Shown: positions 1-9,864, counted from the first letter of the stretch. The stretch: 64,000 nucleotides of DNA from Gimesia aquarii (GCF_007748195.1 NZ_CP037920.1:6105800-6169799), one strand, 5' to 3'. Made by a program: numbers and translations. The notes: generated by a model from the letters alone, not told the origin.

Positions 1-91
1 CGGTGCGGCCGGCAGCCATCAGAACTTCGACCAATCGTACGGCATAAATGGAACCACTGGCCCCTGTGATTGCAACGACAACGTTAGACAT
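1..91 (-). CDS. ubiX: Flavin prenyltransferase UbiX, N-terminal fragment (runs off left edge)
   Basis: The first 30 codons from an ATG at 91 read MSNVVVAITGASGSIYAVRL, the dinucleotide-fold start (GASGSxYA) typical of UbiX flavin prenyltransferases. The family makes prenylated FMN, the cofactor of UbiD decarboxylases. It lies 45 bases downstream of ubiE and in the same direction as ubiD, so ubiD-ubiE-ubiX looks like one transcription unit supplying a decarboxylase, its cofactor and a C-methyltransferase. Only the start is inside the window, so the active site cannot be checked. Confidence 0.85.
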   Translation of the reverse strand, partial: MSNVVVAITGASGSIYAVRLVEVLMAAGRT

Positions 92-136
92 GCGGATGCA
101 CCTTATTTACTACATCTGAGTTGATTCTGAAACGGG

Positions 137-859
137 TTACTTCCTCTCAGTTGAGAGTTCCGGTTTCGTACCCACATACAGCGTGGCAATTCCGAATGTG
201 AGTGGATACCAGCGCGTTCCCTGTAATCCACACTCATCCATCAAATCGGCCAACTCCTTGCCATAGGGAAACTCTGATACCGACTCCGGCAGATAGTTAT
301 AGGCTGACTGTCTGTTGCGGGCCAGTAATTGTCCCATTTTTGGTAAAATATGTCGAAAATAAAATTGATAGCTGGCTCGAAATAGAGGATTGGTGGGCAT
401 CGAAAATTCCAGTACAGCAACCTGACCACCGGGCTGACAAACGCGAATCATTTCTTTGAGCCCCTGTCTGGTATCGGATACATTTCTCAATCCAAATGAA
501 ACAGAGACAATCTGAAACTGATTATCGGCAAACGGTAGCTGCTGCGTATCTGCTTCAAGAAAATTCAGAGCTGCACTGTTGTTTTTCTTCAGTGCCAGCT
601 TCAGCATATCATGCGTGAAGTCGGCACCAATGACTTGTGTTTTGCCGCCGGTCTTTTTGAGATACGAAATAGCAAGATCACCGGTTCCCGTACAGACATC
701 CAGAATCGGTGCTTCTCCCGCCGGTGCGACTTTCCGCACCGTTCGCCACCGCCAATAATAATCTACACCTCCCGAAAGAAAATGGTTCATAAAGTCATAG
801 CGGGGCGCGATCTCGCCAAACATCTGCTGCACACGTGAGCCGGTTTTATCTACATTCAT
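137..859 (-). CDS. ubiE: UbiE/MenG-type quinone C-methyltransferase
   Basis: This 240-residue protein is full length for UbiE/MenG. It starts with the family block FGEIAPRYDFMNHFLSGG, has the SAM-binding glycine loop LDVCTGTGD near residue 54 and the later signature FGLRNVSD. The family methylates demethylmenaquinone (MenG) or a ubiquinone precursor using SAM. Its position 25 bases after ubiD and before ubiX supports a role in quinone synthesis. Menaquinone is the likelier product in a planctomycete, but this is inferred from lineage and not from the sequence. Confidence 0.93.
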   Translation of the reverse strand: MNVDKTGSRVQQMFGEIAPRYDFMNHFLSGGVDYYWRWRTVRKVAPAGEAPILDVCTGTGDLAISYLKKTGGKTQVIGADFTHDMLKLALKKNNSAALNFLEADTQQLPFADNQFQIVSVSFGLRNVSDTRQGLKEMIRVCQPGGQVAVLEFSMPTNPLFRASYQFYFRHILPKMGQLLARNRQSAYNYLPESVSEFPYGKELADLMDECGLQGTRWYPLTFGIATLYVGTKPELSTERK

Positions 860-884
860 AACTAAGGTATCTGTTCAATTTCTT

Positions 885-2366
885 TCAGGAAAGGCCTAAT
901 TCATCTAATCGGCTACGTACGCGCTGTTGTATGTCTGATGTCATTTTGAGTGCAGCGGGCCATTCGCGGGAATGGCCTTCTGCCGTTGATTTCCGGGTCG
1001 CATCGAATCCCAGCTTATGGCCGATACCCATCACATTTGAACTGTGATCATACACATCGCCGGGACCTTCTGAGTAAATCAAATCACGTCCGGTATTCAC
1101 ATTCGTACTGACATGATACCAGATTTCCTGCTCATCATGCACGTTCACATCCTGATCCACGACGAAAATCATCTTTAATGAGAGTAAGCGTTCCAGACTC
1201 CACAATGCATTCACAACGCGGCGTGCCTGCTGTGGATAGGATTTCTGAATACTCACAAACATCAGATAGCGCCCCACACCTGCTGAGGGAAAATGAACAT
1301 CTACAATTTCCGGTACTATTAATTTCAACAAGGGCAGAAAGATCCGTCCGGTTGCCTGAGAAAAGATGCCTTCTTCCGCGGGCGGTGCGGCAGGAATCAA
1401 AGCCGGCCAAATCGGATTCGCGCGATGCGTGACGGCAGACAAATGCAATGGGAACACCATTTCCGCCGAACTATAAAAACCTGTGGGGTTGGCAACCACA
1501 CTCACTTCCTGTGGTTCTGTTGTGGTATCAATGAAGCCTTCCATTACAATTTCGGCCTGTGCGGGAACATCAAGATCGATGGTACGACCTTTGACCAGTT
1601 CCAAAGCGCGATTGCGAAGAAAACCGCTGAAAGCATAAGGATCCGTTGGCGTTGGAAGTGGTGCGTGAGCTGTATAGAGGCAAACGGGATCGGCTCCTAA
1701 TACAACCGCCACTGGCATTTGCTGCGCGCGAGACTGATACTTCTGCAAGAGCTGGTGACCCGCGTCATGTTGGCTCCAGCGAATGGCCAATTGCTGATCT
1801 GAAATGACTTGAATCGGACGTGTGTTGACAAATCGGGTATTGGTATCGGGATCAAAGGTCACAATTTGCGCCGCCGTGATTGTCGAATATTCTTCATCCG
1901 GCCAACACTTTAGGAGAGGAAATTCTCTGAGATTGACATCGCGACCTAATTTGACCACCTGTTGGCAACTGGCTGTTTTGACAACCCGCGGTTTGATATT
2001 GAGTAACTGCGAAAACTGCGGAATCATCTGCAAAGAATCGAGCCAGCCTTCCGGAAGGTCAGGCTGTAACAACCCCGTTACTCGATCGGCAATCGTATCG
2101 AGAGAACCAGTACGCAAAATCTGCAGCATCCGCGGCAGACTACCATACAAGTTTGTGAGAACAGGGATTTTATGCCCGATCACGTTATCGAACAACAGGG
2201 CTGGTGCAGTACCATTCTGGTTCGACTTGATGACATATTCTGTAATCGCAGTGATTTCCAACTCCGATTCCACCGGAGCAGAGATGCGTCTTACCTGCCC
2301 CGATTCTTCGAAGTCTGTTACAAAATCGGCCAGATGGTCCGCATTCATCATTATGGTGTTATTCAT
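885..2366 (-). CDS. ubiD: UbiD-family prFMN-dependent decarboxylase (copy 1)
   Basis: The 493-residue length matches classical UbiD. Family blocks include the N-terminal E-x-E-I-T region, PVAVVLGADP near residue 220, PAQAEIVMEG near residue 270, and the C-terminal DQDVNVHD and KLGFDATRK segments. UbiD enzymes decarboxylate aromatic or alpha,beta-unsaturated acids with prenylated FMN. Adjacent ubiE and ubiX point to the quinone-ring decarboxylation step. The block that normally reads EGPFG-[DE]-H-x-GYY is changed here: after the AEIVMEG segment it reads SVVANPTGFYSS. A second UbiD at 51746 keeps the usual form. Either the substrate or the mechanism has shifted, or the loop simply diverged. Confidence 0.85.
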   Translation of the reverse strand: MNNTIMMNADHLADFVTDFEESGQVRRISAPVESELEITAITEYVIKSNQNGTAPALLFDNVIGHKIPVLTNLYGSLPRMLQILRTGSLDTIADRVTGLLQPDLPEGWLDSLQMIPQFSQLLNIKPRVVKTASCQQVVKLGRDVNLREFPLLKCWPDEEYSTITAAQIVTFDPDTNTRFVNTRPIQVISDQQLAIRWSQHDAGHQLLQKYQSRAQQMPVAVVLGADPVCLYTAHAPLPTPTDPYAFSGFLRNRALELVKGRTIDLDVPAQAEIVMEGFIDTTTEPQEVSVVANPTGFYSSAEMVFPLHLSAVTHRANPIWPALIPAAPPAEEGIFSQATGRIFLPLLKLIVPEIVDVHFPSAGVGRYLMFVSIQKSYPQQARRVVNALWSLERLLSLKMIFVVDQDVNVHDEQEIWYHVSTNVNTGRDLIYSEGPGDVYDHSSNVMGIGHKLGFDATRKSTAEGHSREWPAALKMTSDIQQRVRSRLDELGLS

Positions 2367-2506
2367 AGAAATTCAGAAACGATTCGATTACATTCAGGAA
2401 TCATAACCGATTTAGAACATCCCACAAATGATCGCAGCAGTGATCCTCTCAGAATATTGGGATCCCAAAACAACACAGACCTTTGAATCTTCCGGACTTA
2501 TCAATC

Positions 2507-3487
2507 ATGCTGCAACGCTTTCTGCTATTCTGGCTGATTCTATTATCTGCTGTCGCTGTCTTCTGGGATCAACTCATTCCCTTCGATTTCCACCCCTTTC
2601 ATGCTTCGAAGCCTTATCTTTCGTATTTATTTGCTTTGACGATGTTCGTTATCGGCGCACTGCTTCCCGCCGATGAAGTACGGGAGGTCTTCCGCCGTTG
2701 GCATACCGTATTAAGTGGCACATTTGTGCAATATACTGTCATGCCGGGATTGGCTTATCTGATGAGTCTGTTCTTTTTGAACAATCCAGAGTTGCGCATT
2801 GGTATTATTCTGGTAGGCTGTGTTCCCGGTGCCATGGCCTCGAATGTATTAACCCTGGCTGCACGAGGGAACGTCAGTTATTCGGTCTGCCTGACCACAA
2901 CAGCGACCCTGCTCTCCCCCCTGATCGTCCCGCTGTTCTTGTATCTCGCAGTTGCGGGTACTGATATTGACGCAGTACAACTCGCGATCGACACATTTGT
3001 GAAATTACTACTACAGGTTGTCATTCCCGTGATTGCCGGGCATCTGCTCGCTCGCAAAAATCAACGATTCAGTCGATTCATGCAGTTAATTGGACCGACG
3101 TTCGCCAATCTTTCGATCTTATGGATCATTGCGACCATTATCAGTTTGAATCAGAATCGTCTGCAACAGGTATTTTTGTCTCTCGCGGCGGCTTTACTGG
3201 TGATTAACATTTTGGGATATCTGTTTGGATATCTCGCCGGTGCGGTCGTCAAACTTGATGAAGCAAAACGAAGAGCACTAACACTCGAAGTGGGCATGCA
3301 GAACGCTGGTTTGGGAGCAGTTCTGGCGAGCGATTTGTTTCCGGGCAAAGAATTGATTGCACTTCCGCCCGCCCTTTACATGTTTGGTTGTATGTTGACG
3401 GGAACCATCCTGGCGCAAGTCTGGTCACGGAAACAAAAGTTTAAAGAAACAGCAGAAGATCAAAGTGAGGAAACGTTATCAACGTAA
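2507..3487 (+). CDS. Bile acid:sodium symporter (BASS) family transporter
   Basis: The frame opens with a TTG at 2483, but the ATG at 2507 directly precedes the first membrane segment and is preferred, giving 326 residues. About nine hydrophobic segments are visible. The two BASS signatures are present: GCVPGAMASNVLTLAARGN near residue 110 and LEVGMQNAGLGAVLAS near residue 260, the discontinuous helix regions that bind sodium in this fold. Substrates of bacterial BASS proteins range from bile acids to pantoate and other organic anions, and nothing here picks one. It starts about 140 bases from divergent ubiD and ends four bases before the convergent gene at 3492. Confidence 0.85.
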   Translation: MLQRFLLFWLILLSAVAVFWDQLIPFDFHPFHASKPYLSYLFALTMFVIGALLPADEVREVFRRWHTVLSGTFVQYTVMPGLAYLMSLFFLNNPELRIGIILVGCVPGAMASNVLTLAARGNVSYSVCLTTTATLLSPLIVPLFLYLAVAGTDIDAVQLAIDTFVKLLLQVVIPVIAGHLLARKNQRFSRFMQLIGPTFANLSILWIIATIISLNQNRLQQVFLSLAAALLVINILGYLFGYLAGAVVKLDEAKRRALTLEVGMQNAGLGAVLASDLFPGKELIALPPALYMFGCMLTGTILAQVWSRKQKFKETAEDQSEETLST

Positions 3488-3491
3488 TTGA

Positions 3492-3770
3492 TTAGGTTTC
3501 TTCGAGGCGTGCTTTCAATTCGTCACGTTCTTTTTTGGTAGCATCCAAATCGAACATCAGATATTTGACATCCAGACGTAGCTGAGCCAATGCTTCTTGA
3601 ATCAGACCCAGAATACGACGGCGGCGTTTCACAGATTCCACAACTCGTGAATAGGAAACTTCCAACTGCGACTGAAGCTCTGGTGGAAGCTCTGCGATTT
3701 TCTTACCCAGATCGATTACTTCACGGGGTAAACTTGCACTATCTGATTCGTCGGAAAGTCGCGTATTCAT
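3492..3770 (-). CDS. Small conserved coiled-coil protein
   Basis: This 92-residue protein is not assigned to a named family. Residues 18-45 form a predicted amphipathic helix, followed by a basic KRRRR patch near residue 50 and a C-terminal heptad-like stretch (LFDLDATKKERDELKARLEE) typical of coiled coils. There is no signal peptide or membrane segment. It could be a small helical oligomer or nucleic-acid-associated protein, which is inference from charge only. It is convergent with the BASS gene with almost no gap, and the nearly 500-base spacer behind it should hold its promoter. Confidence 0.6.
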   Translation of the reverse strand: MNTRLSDESDSASLPREVIDLGKKIAELPPELQSQLEVSYSRVVESVKRRRRILGLIQEALAQLRLDVKYLMFDLDATKKERDELKARLEET

Positions 3771-4274
3771 AATGTATCATTTCTCAGTTTGCGCCTGTGC
3801 CTTCTCCATATCCATGAATCCACATGGAAAACTTCGTAACTAATAGAACAGATTTTGTGCCGATTATAAAACTTTAAAAAAGAATTTAATGTAAGTCTTA
3901 TCTAATAAACAACTTATAAAACATTTTCACACAGACGTCCCTTTAACCAGTTTCGCAAAAATGGAAGGCTTCGTCTTGGCTCAATTTGAAGATTCTTCTA
4001 AAATCTCCAGCGATTCAAGCTGTTTTTAGCTACTTCAACGCTTGGTTGAGAAAAAGAAACGCTGACGTTGATCAAGTGAAACGAAAACCGTTTGTAATCA
4101 ACAATTTGTAAAGAATGCTGAACGATGTTCGGTTTAAAGAAACTGGGAAACATATAAGCCCAGCAGTAGTTGATCACTTTTAAAAACCCTCCAGACTTTA
4201 GTATGTAAATTAGTCTAGATTGTGACATTTCCACAGCGTTTTCTACCCCAGGATGGGCCAGAGTTTGGGCATTG
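3771..4274. other. AT-rich intergenic region
   Basis: About 500 bases between two divergent genes (small coiled-coil protein to the left, secreted 979-residue protein to the right). The stretch 3840-3930 is visibly AT-rich with A and T runs and probably holds divergent promoters, but no convincing -35/-10 pair or conserved RNA was found. A minus-strand open frame covering 3998-4285 has no supported start or family resemblance and was not called. Confidence 0.4.
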
Positions 4275-7214
4275 ATGCCACACAAAATTTGTGAGTTAAT
4301 TCAAGGACGAATTGGTCTGCTGGCGGTTCTGATTCTGGAACTGTGCAGCGCATCGCTCTTGCGCGCCGAAACCTATCATGCTAATTTTGATGATACGTCA
4401 AAAGTCAGTTGGCAGGTTCGCATTGATCCTTCTCAAGCACAAAAAAAGTGGCATGTCCGAAATACGACGACACCCCATGAAGGAACGGCCGCCGAACATT
4501 TGCAAATCGTCACTGGCAATGTCGGTTCCATCATTGAACTGTCACACCAGCTACCTTCCAGTCGTATTATTAATGAGTTGACGGTTTCACTCTGGTTAAA
4601 GTCCAACAGACGGGGTACTCGAATTGGTCTCGAGGCGGTACTGCCACATCAAATCGATCCGGAAACGGGGACGATGGCCAGAATCTATTTGATTGGTGAT
4701 ACTTATACCGACGAAGAAAAGTGGCAGCAACTTCGTTGTACTACCTCCGAAGGGCTCGTAAATCAATCCATTGGATTATTACGAGGACGGAGCAAACTCC
4801 GTCAAGTCGATACACGAGATATGTATGTGGAACGAGTTCTGATTGTGACGCGTTCCTCTTCAGATCAAGTGGAATTTCTTCTGGACGACTTAAAACTATC
4901 ACCGATTGTAAAACCCAGCCAATCAGTAATGGCTTCAGCGGCTGCGATGCATAAAAAAAGATCGAAGCCGATTGTGGAATTTCTGCTTGATCGAATCCAG
5001 GTACAGGGAAAACCAATGTTTCCCCGGATGACCCGCTTTCATGGAGAGAATCTGGCCGAACTCAAACAGACCGGCCTGAACGTAGTCTGGGCACCTCAAT
5101 TCGATGATTATGAGTTTCTCTCGCAATTACAAAACCAGGGTCTATGGGCCATGGCAACGCCTCCTCGTCCTCAAGATGAACATGGCTCATTCCTCCCGTC
5201 ACGAGATGCGACACTGATTCCCTTCGAGGATCAGACAGCCCCCATCATTTTCTGGAATCTGGGAACACGCATTCCAGGCAAACAGGGGGTCGAACTACTC
5301 AGCCGGGTTGGACAAATTCAAAGTGCTGATCGGCAATTCAAGCGGCCGATTATGGCAGACGTCCTGGGGAATGAACGACAAATCGCACGTGAAGTTTCAA
5401 TGATCGGCTCTAGCCCTCATATACTAAATAGCGATGTCAGTTTGCTGCAGTATCGAAATACCCTGATCGACAAAAGTCGGATTGCGCCGGGTCGCTTTCT
5501 CTGGACCTGGATTCAAACGGAACCGACATCTGCAAACAAACGCTGGAGAAGTGGATCCAACAAAACACCCATTGTAATTGAACCTGAACAGATTCGTTTA
5601 CAAACCTATGCGGCGCTCTCAGCAGGTTGCCGTGCTACCGGCTATTGGACAACGAATCGACTTGATGATACCACCACTCCGGGGGCCTTAGAACGGAAAC
5701 TGGCTATTCGTCAGTTAAACATGGAAATTGAACTGATCGAACCCTGGCTGGCAAGGGGAACGGTCACGTCTCACATTCCCTTTAGTTTGAGACAACGCTC
5801 GACTCCACGCATCAGACAATTAGGCGCTGCCTTTAAAAATTCTGGTTCGAAACGACTACTACGTGATGAACTTCTGGCAGAACGGGAACTACAAATTCAA
5901 CAGGACAAGCAAATCGGCCAGGAGTTGCAGGCAGCCATCATTCATTCTGAATATGGCGTTCTCATTCTACCGGTCTGGTATCGCAATAATGCTCAGTATG
6001 TTCCCGACCAGATGGCCGGAAATGAAGCCACGATTATTGTACCTGGCGGAAATGTCTCTGCCTCAGCCTGGGAATTAAGCACGACAGAAATCCGAAATTT
6101 AGAGCGGAAGCGTGTGAATGGGGGCGTCCAGATTACGATTCCCAAATTTGATATGACTTCAATTATCATTATGACTTCGGATCAGGGTCTCATTGAAAAG
6201 CTGAGAAAAAAAGTTGGTACACTTAGCCAGCTTTCTGCTGAAACCAGTGTGCAATTATGTCAGGCAAAACTGGAACGCTGTCAGAAAACAAATGCGGAAC
6301 TCGTTCATTTAGGCGTGAGCCAGATTGCACGCATGGATGGACCGGCGATTCTCGAACGTTCTCAACGATTGGCGAGCGAGGCGGAAACTGCATTAGCCAG
6401 TCGGGACTATCGTACCGCGCGTATGCGTGCTTGTGATTCCATGCAAATGCTCCGTATTTTGCAAAGAACTCAATGGCATGAGGCGACACGCACTTTTTCC
6501 TCTGCTCTAACAAGCCCGTTTACAATTTCGTATAGCACACTGCCCGACCATTGGAAGATGATCGAACGAATTGGACGCAGTTCAAAGAACATTGAACCCA
6601 ACATGTTACGTTCTGGTGACTTTGAAGATATTGATACAATGGTTGTTGAACGTTGGAAACACGAACAAAACTCGATTGAGGGAACCGAAGCGATTGCCGA
6701 ATTGTATCCACGAGATAAAAAGTCTGGCAACTTCAGTCTGAGATTATTGGCGGCCCCATTGAAACGCAATGAGATCCCTTCAAATATCAAGGGGCCGTTA
6801 GTCAGAGTCACGACTCCTCCCCTTGCGGTTCGCAGTGGTCAAATTGTGCATATTACCGGTTGGATCAAAGTAACGACTTCCATTACCGGTAACCAACAGG
6901 GTGCTACTCTGCAAGACAGTATTATGGGGCCAGGCGGTGCACTTCACTGGAGCGAAAAGAGCGACTGGCAAAAATTTGACCTCATACGCGAAATACCGCA
7001 AACTGAGAATTTGGTCCTCACAATGTCACTCAATGGACTAGGCTCCATTCTACTTGATGATTTGCGCGTTATCGCCTATACACCTGAGCCTAAACTCTAC
7101 GAACACACAAATGCCACCCTCTCCCCTGATCCAGAAAACACTCCCTCGGAGCCATCCCGATTCAATCTGTTGAAAAAATTGCCGAAACTGCCTCCATTTC
7201 CTTTGAAAAAATAG
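4275..7214 (+). CDS. Large secreted protein of unknown function
   Basis: The ATG at 4275 is preferred to an adjacent TTG at 4272. A Sec signal peptide (GLLAVLILELCSASLLRAE) covers about residues 12-35. The mature protein of about 945 residues seems to have a beta-rich N-terminal region, a central part reminiscent of a TIM-barrel glycoside-hydrolase-like fold (for example PQFDDYEFLSQLQNQG and FWNLGTR around residues 270-335), a helical part near residues 640-720 rich in Leu/Arg, and a C-terminal beta-sandwich-like section ending in a Pro/Lys tail. No catalytic pair could be fixed. It may act on envelope polysaccharide, but that is inference. It stands alone between two spacers. Confidence 0.7.
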   Translation: MPHKICELIQGRIGLLAVLILELCSASLLRAETYHANFDDTSKVSWQVRIDPSQAQKKWHVRNTTTPHEGTAAEHLQIVTGNVGSIIELSHQLPSSRIINELTVSLWLKSNRRGTRIGLEAVLPHQIDPETGTMARIYLIGDTYTDEEKWQQLRCTTSEGLVNQSIGLLRGRSKLRQVDTRDMYVERVLIVTRSSSDQVEFLLDDLKLSPIVKPSQSVMASAAAMHKKRSKPIVEFLLDRIQVQGKPMFPRMTRFHGENLAELKQTGLNVVWAPQFDDYEFLSQLQNQGLWAMATPPRPQDEHGSFLPSRDATLIPFEDQTAPIIFWNLGTRIPGKQGVELLSRVGQIQSADRQFKRPIMADVLGNERQIAREVSMIGSSPHILNSDVSLLQYRNTLIDKSRIAPGRFLWTWIQTEPTSANKRWRSGSNKTPIVIEPEQIRLQTYAALSAGCRATGYWTTNRLDDTTTPGALERKLAIRQLNMEIELIEPWLARGTVTSHIPFSLRQRSTPRIRQLGAAFKNSGSKRLLRDELLAERELQIQQDKQIGQELQAAIIHSEYGVLILPVWYRNNAQYVPDQMAGNEATIIVPGGNVSASAWELSTTEIRNLERKRVNGGVQITIPKFDMTSIIIMTSDQGLIEKLRKKVGTLSQLSAETSVQLCQAKLERCQKTNAELVHLGVSQIARMDGPAILERSQRLASEAETALASRDYRTARMRACDSMQMLRILQRTQWHEATRTFSSALTSPFTISYSTLPDHWKMIERIGRSSKNIEPNMLRSGDFEDIDTMVVERWKHEQNSIEGTEAIAELYPRDKKSGNFSLRLLAAPLKRNEIPSNIKGPLVRVTTPPLAVRSGQIVHITGWIKVTTSITGNQQGATLQDSIMGPGGALHWSEKSDWQKFDLIREIPQTENLVLTMSLNGLGSILLDDLRVIAYTPEPKLYEHTNATLSPDPENTPSEPSRFNLLKKLPKLPPFPLKK

Positions 7215-7559
7215 GCATTTTAGCAGTTGAGCTACCCTGCATTCACTATTCCGGAATCGCTTCACACTTGAATGACGGGCCGGAACTTGCTAATAAACTG
7301 TATAAAAGCAGCGTCAAAAGCCGACTCAAAGTTCGAATACTCTGAGCCATGAGTTGGAAAAGGCTGGAGCCTTACAATTGTGCTCTCTGAAATAACCATA
7401 TCCGGTTCCATGCTGCTCGCTTTCAGTGATGAAGAAATCGACACTTCAGACTCATCTGAACAATAACCCTGAATGGGTAAAATGTACGCTGTCATTCTGA
7501 CTTTAAGTATTCAGAACAATAATATTTTTAACTACTTTTAAACTGAACAGGAAAAACCA
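7215..7559. other. Intergenic region upstream of fructose-bisphosphate aldolase
   Basis: A 345-base spacer. The last 60 bases before the aldolase are AT-rich (AATAATATTTTTAACTAC near 7520) and probably hold its promoter. A 77-codon minus-strand open frame (7262-7495) has no ribosome binding site and no recognisable family, so it is not called. Confidence 0.35.
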
Positions 7560-8591
7560 ATGCCGATTGCAACCCCAGCTCAATACGCAGCGATGCTGGA
7601 TGCCGCTCAAGAAGGTAATTATGCCTATCCCGCAATGAACGTGACTTCTTTAGTCACAATCAATGGTGCATTAAAAGCGTTTGCAGAAAAGAAATCAGAT
7701 GGAATCATTCAGGTTTCCACAGGTGGTGGCCAATTTGCCTCAGGCCTGGAACAGAAAGACGCCGTCCTGGGGGCAATCATTTTAGCAGAAGCAACTCACC
7801 GATTGGCAGAACGATACGATGTGCTGATTGCCCTGCATACAGACCATTGCCAACCAGGAAAAGTTGATTCATTCCTGAAACCATTAATTGCCGAAACAGC
7901 CCGACGTCGTGAGGCCGGACTTCCAAACTTATTCCAGTCGCATATGTTGGATGCATCGGAATTACCTTTAAAAGAAAATCTGGAATTGTCTGTCGAACTC
8001 TTAAAGCTATGTGCAGCAAATGAAATCATTCTTGAAGTAGAAGCCGGTGTTGTGGGTGGCGAAGAAGATGGAGTCGACAACTCGGATCAGCCTGCCGACA
8101 AACTTTATACTTCCCCCGAAGACATGGTTGCCGTCTATGAAGCACTGAATGGTCTGGGCCGTTATATGTTTGCGGCAACTTTTGGAAACGTGCATGGCAG
8201 TTACAAACCGGGTTCGGTCAAGCTACGACCAGAAATTCTCAAGCTCGGCCAGGAAGCAGTAGTTGCCAAATATGGTAAAGAGGCAGCGTTCGATCTCGTG
8301 TTTCATGGTGGATCAGGTACCCCTGAAGATCAACTGCGTGAGACTCTGGAATATGGTGTCGTGAAGATGAATATTGATACTGACACACAGTATGCCTTCA
8401 CTCGTCCTGTAGTAGATCACATGATGAAGAACTACGATGGCGTCTTAAAAATTGAAGGAGAAGTTGGCAACAAAAAAGTTTACGACCCCCGAAGCTATCT
8501 GAAAGCGGCAGAACAGGGTGTCGCAACTCGAATGGGCGAAGCTTGTGATGACCTCTATTCCACAGGAAAGACGATCTTCGGCAAGGTTTAG
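7560..8591 (+). CDS. fba: Class II fructose-bisphosphate aldolase
   Basis: This 343-residue protein has the length of the class IIA (FbaA-like) aldolases. The zinc and catalytic motifs are all visible: LHTDHC (His93, Asp95, His96), EVEAGVVGGEEDG (Glu161), FGNVHG (His212) and VFHGGSG (His249). It catalyses reversible cleavage of fructose 1,6-bisphosphate to dihydroxyacetone phosphate and glyceraldehyde 3-phosphate in glycolysis and gluconeogenesis. It appears monocistronic: a 345-base spacer precedes it and a strong hairpin terminator follows. Confidence 0.96.
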   Translation: MPIATPAQYAAMLDAAQEGNYAYPAMNVTSLVTINGALKAFAEKKSDGIIQVSTGGGQFASGLEQKDAVLGAIILAEATHRLAERYDVLIALHTDHCQPGKVDSFLKPLIAETARRREAGLPNLFQSHMLDASELPLKENLELSVELLKLCAANEIILEVEAGVVGGEEDGVDNSDQPADKLYTSPEDMVAVYEALNGLGRYMFAATFGNVHGSYKPGSVKLRPEILKLGQEAVVAKYGKEAAFDLVFHGGSGTPEDQLRETLEYGVVKMNIDTDTQYAFTRPVVDHMMKNYDGVLKIEGEVGNKKVYDPRSYLKAAEQGVATRMGEACDDLYSTGKTIFGKV

Positions 8592-8618
8592 ATCTGCCAC
8601 GATTCATGATGAAAAGAT

Positions 8619-8655
8619 AAGAAGGCACTTCCACTGGGAGCTGCCTTCTTTTTTT
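8619..8655. terminator. Intrinsic terminator after fba
   Basis: A nine-base stem, AAGAAGGCA at 8619-8627 with TGCCTTCTT at 8642-8650, is extended inward by CTTCC/GGGAG and followed by a T run to 8655. It terminates fba and overlaps the last codon of the convergent lipoprotein gene, so it may work in both directions. Confidence 0.85.
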
Positions 8656-9532
8656 ATTTAGAACGAACGACATCCATTTTTGACATATTCGCCAAACGCA
8701 CAACCAGAATTTTTTGAACGTCGGATTTTTGACCGGTTCCACGGAAGAAATGATGACCGGCTGAATTGGGTTCCGGATCATCTGTAGCGGTGATGATTGT
8801 CATCTCTCCCACATTGAGTGTCACTTCAAATTTCTGTTTATAAAACGGTGTCGTGTTCTGCCGGTTTTCAAGTTGCCAACCGATGTTCGTGGGTGTGCGT
8901 CTTAATTGTTGCGCACCGTAATGAACTTCGGGAGTAAATTCGAGGCGTGCCCAGCCATCTTGAACTTTGTGAGCCTTCACCCGCATTACACAGCGTGCCT
9001 GTTCAAATTCTTTTGTTTCTACTTGTGCTTCATCTTCAAATAAATCAAGACTGCACTGCTCATAGAATCCACTGGTTTGAATGTCTGTGGGTACTCCGGA
9101 TCGCAGCATCAATCGTCGCCCAGAAAGCAATAGAGATTCATCTTCATTTTCCACTCCCCCCAGATGAGACTTCAAACCGAGTAAAGTCTGTAGTGCCATT
9201 GGAGGAACAGAGCTAACATGTCCGACTCGAAACCCGTTCAGCTTCAAATTCTTCTGGTCCATCAATTCGACGGCACCAATTTCATCAACTTCATTCCAAA
9301 GCGTTGAGCCGAGCAGCGGATCTGTGACAGGACGCTCAATAAAAACAATCTCTACCTGCATCGCATCTTGAGATATAGGGATTGCCGGTAATTTATTAAC
9401 TGTTTTTTTCGTGGCGTGCTTGTGCAGACCCAACACAGCCCCTTCTTCGATCAGTGCGCACCCTGTCACCTTGACTACTAGAAAAACCAGAGCCACAACC
9501 AGAAACCATGATTTGTGGTGAAGTAACTTCAT
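8654..9532 (-). CDS. Putative lipoprotein of unknown function
   Basis: The open frame extends to 9622, but the start at 9532 (MKLLHHKSWFLVVALVFLVVKVTGC) gives a clean lipoprotein signal: two Lys/His groups, a hydrophobic stretch and the lipobox VTGC, so Cys25 would be lipidated. The 268-residue mature part has mixed beta-strand character (for example WARLEFTPEVHYG and FEVTLNVGEMTIITATDD). It resembles planctomycete proteins of a secretin-like or uncharacterised type only loosely, and no family is claimed. It lies convergent to fba and divergent from ispF. Confidence 0.65.
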   Translation of the reverse strand: MKLLHHKSWFLVVALVFLVVKVTGCALIEEGAVLGLHKHATKKTVNKLPAIPISQDAMQVEIVFIERPVTDPLLGSTLWNEVDEIGAVELMDQKNLKLNGFRVGHVSSVPPMALQTLLGLKSHLGGVENEDESLLLSGRRLMLRSGVPTDIQTSGFYEQCSLDLFEDEAQVETKEFEQARCVMRVKAHKVQDGWARLEFTPEVHYGAQQLRRTPTNIGWQLENRQNTTPFYKQKFEVTLNVGEMTIITATDDPEPNSAGHHFFRGTGQKSDVQKILVVRLANMSKMDVVRSK

Positions 9533-9864
9533 GTGTGAATTGGGTAAGAAAAAAACGGAGAGGAATGCTGACGATGTGACATCGTTTTGTAGATCAGAAG
9601 GGGTGGGGAGTCTAACGGACATCAGAATTTATGTCAATTTCGAATTGTGCACCTCGTGTTCTTCAAAGATCCAGGGGTTCATATGTCAATTTTCCGCTAC
9701 TCCCGAATCAGGCAGGACTTCCGAACATTGGCTCATATTGCCAAGTTATCCCAGTCCGGCTATGATCTCCGTGCTTTGGTCTACCACACGCAATCATATA
9801 TTCACATGAATAGTTTCATTCTTGTCGTTGGATCAAAATTTAACAATCACGATGATCAAAACTC
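9533..9864. other. Spacer between lipoprotein gene and ispF
   Basis: A 332-base divergent spacer. Short open frames cross it but none has a ribosome binding site or recognisable product. It should contain the promoters of the lipoprotein gene and of the ispF-cysS genes, though none is distinct enough to mark. Confidence 0.3.

Noticed and set aside
3998..4285. 95-codon minus-strand open frame
   Set aside because: Runs into the start of the opposite gene and has no recognisable features.
7262..7495. 77-codon minus-strand open frame
   Set aside because: No ribosome binding site, family or operon context; lies in a promoter region.
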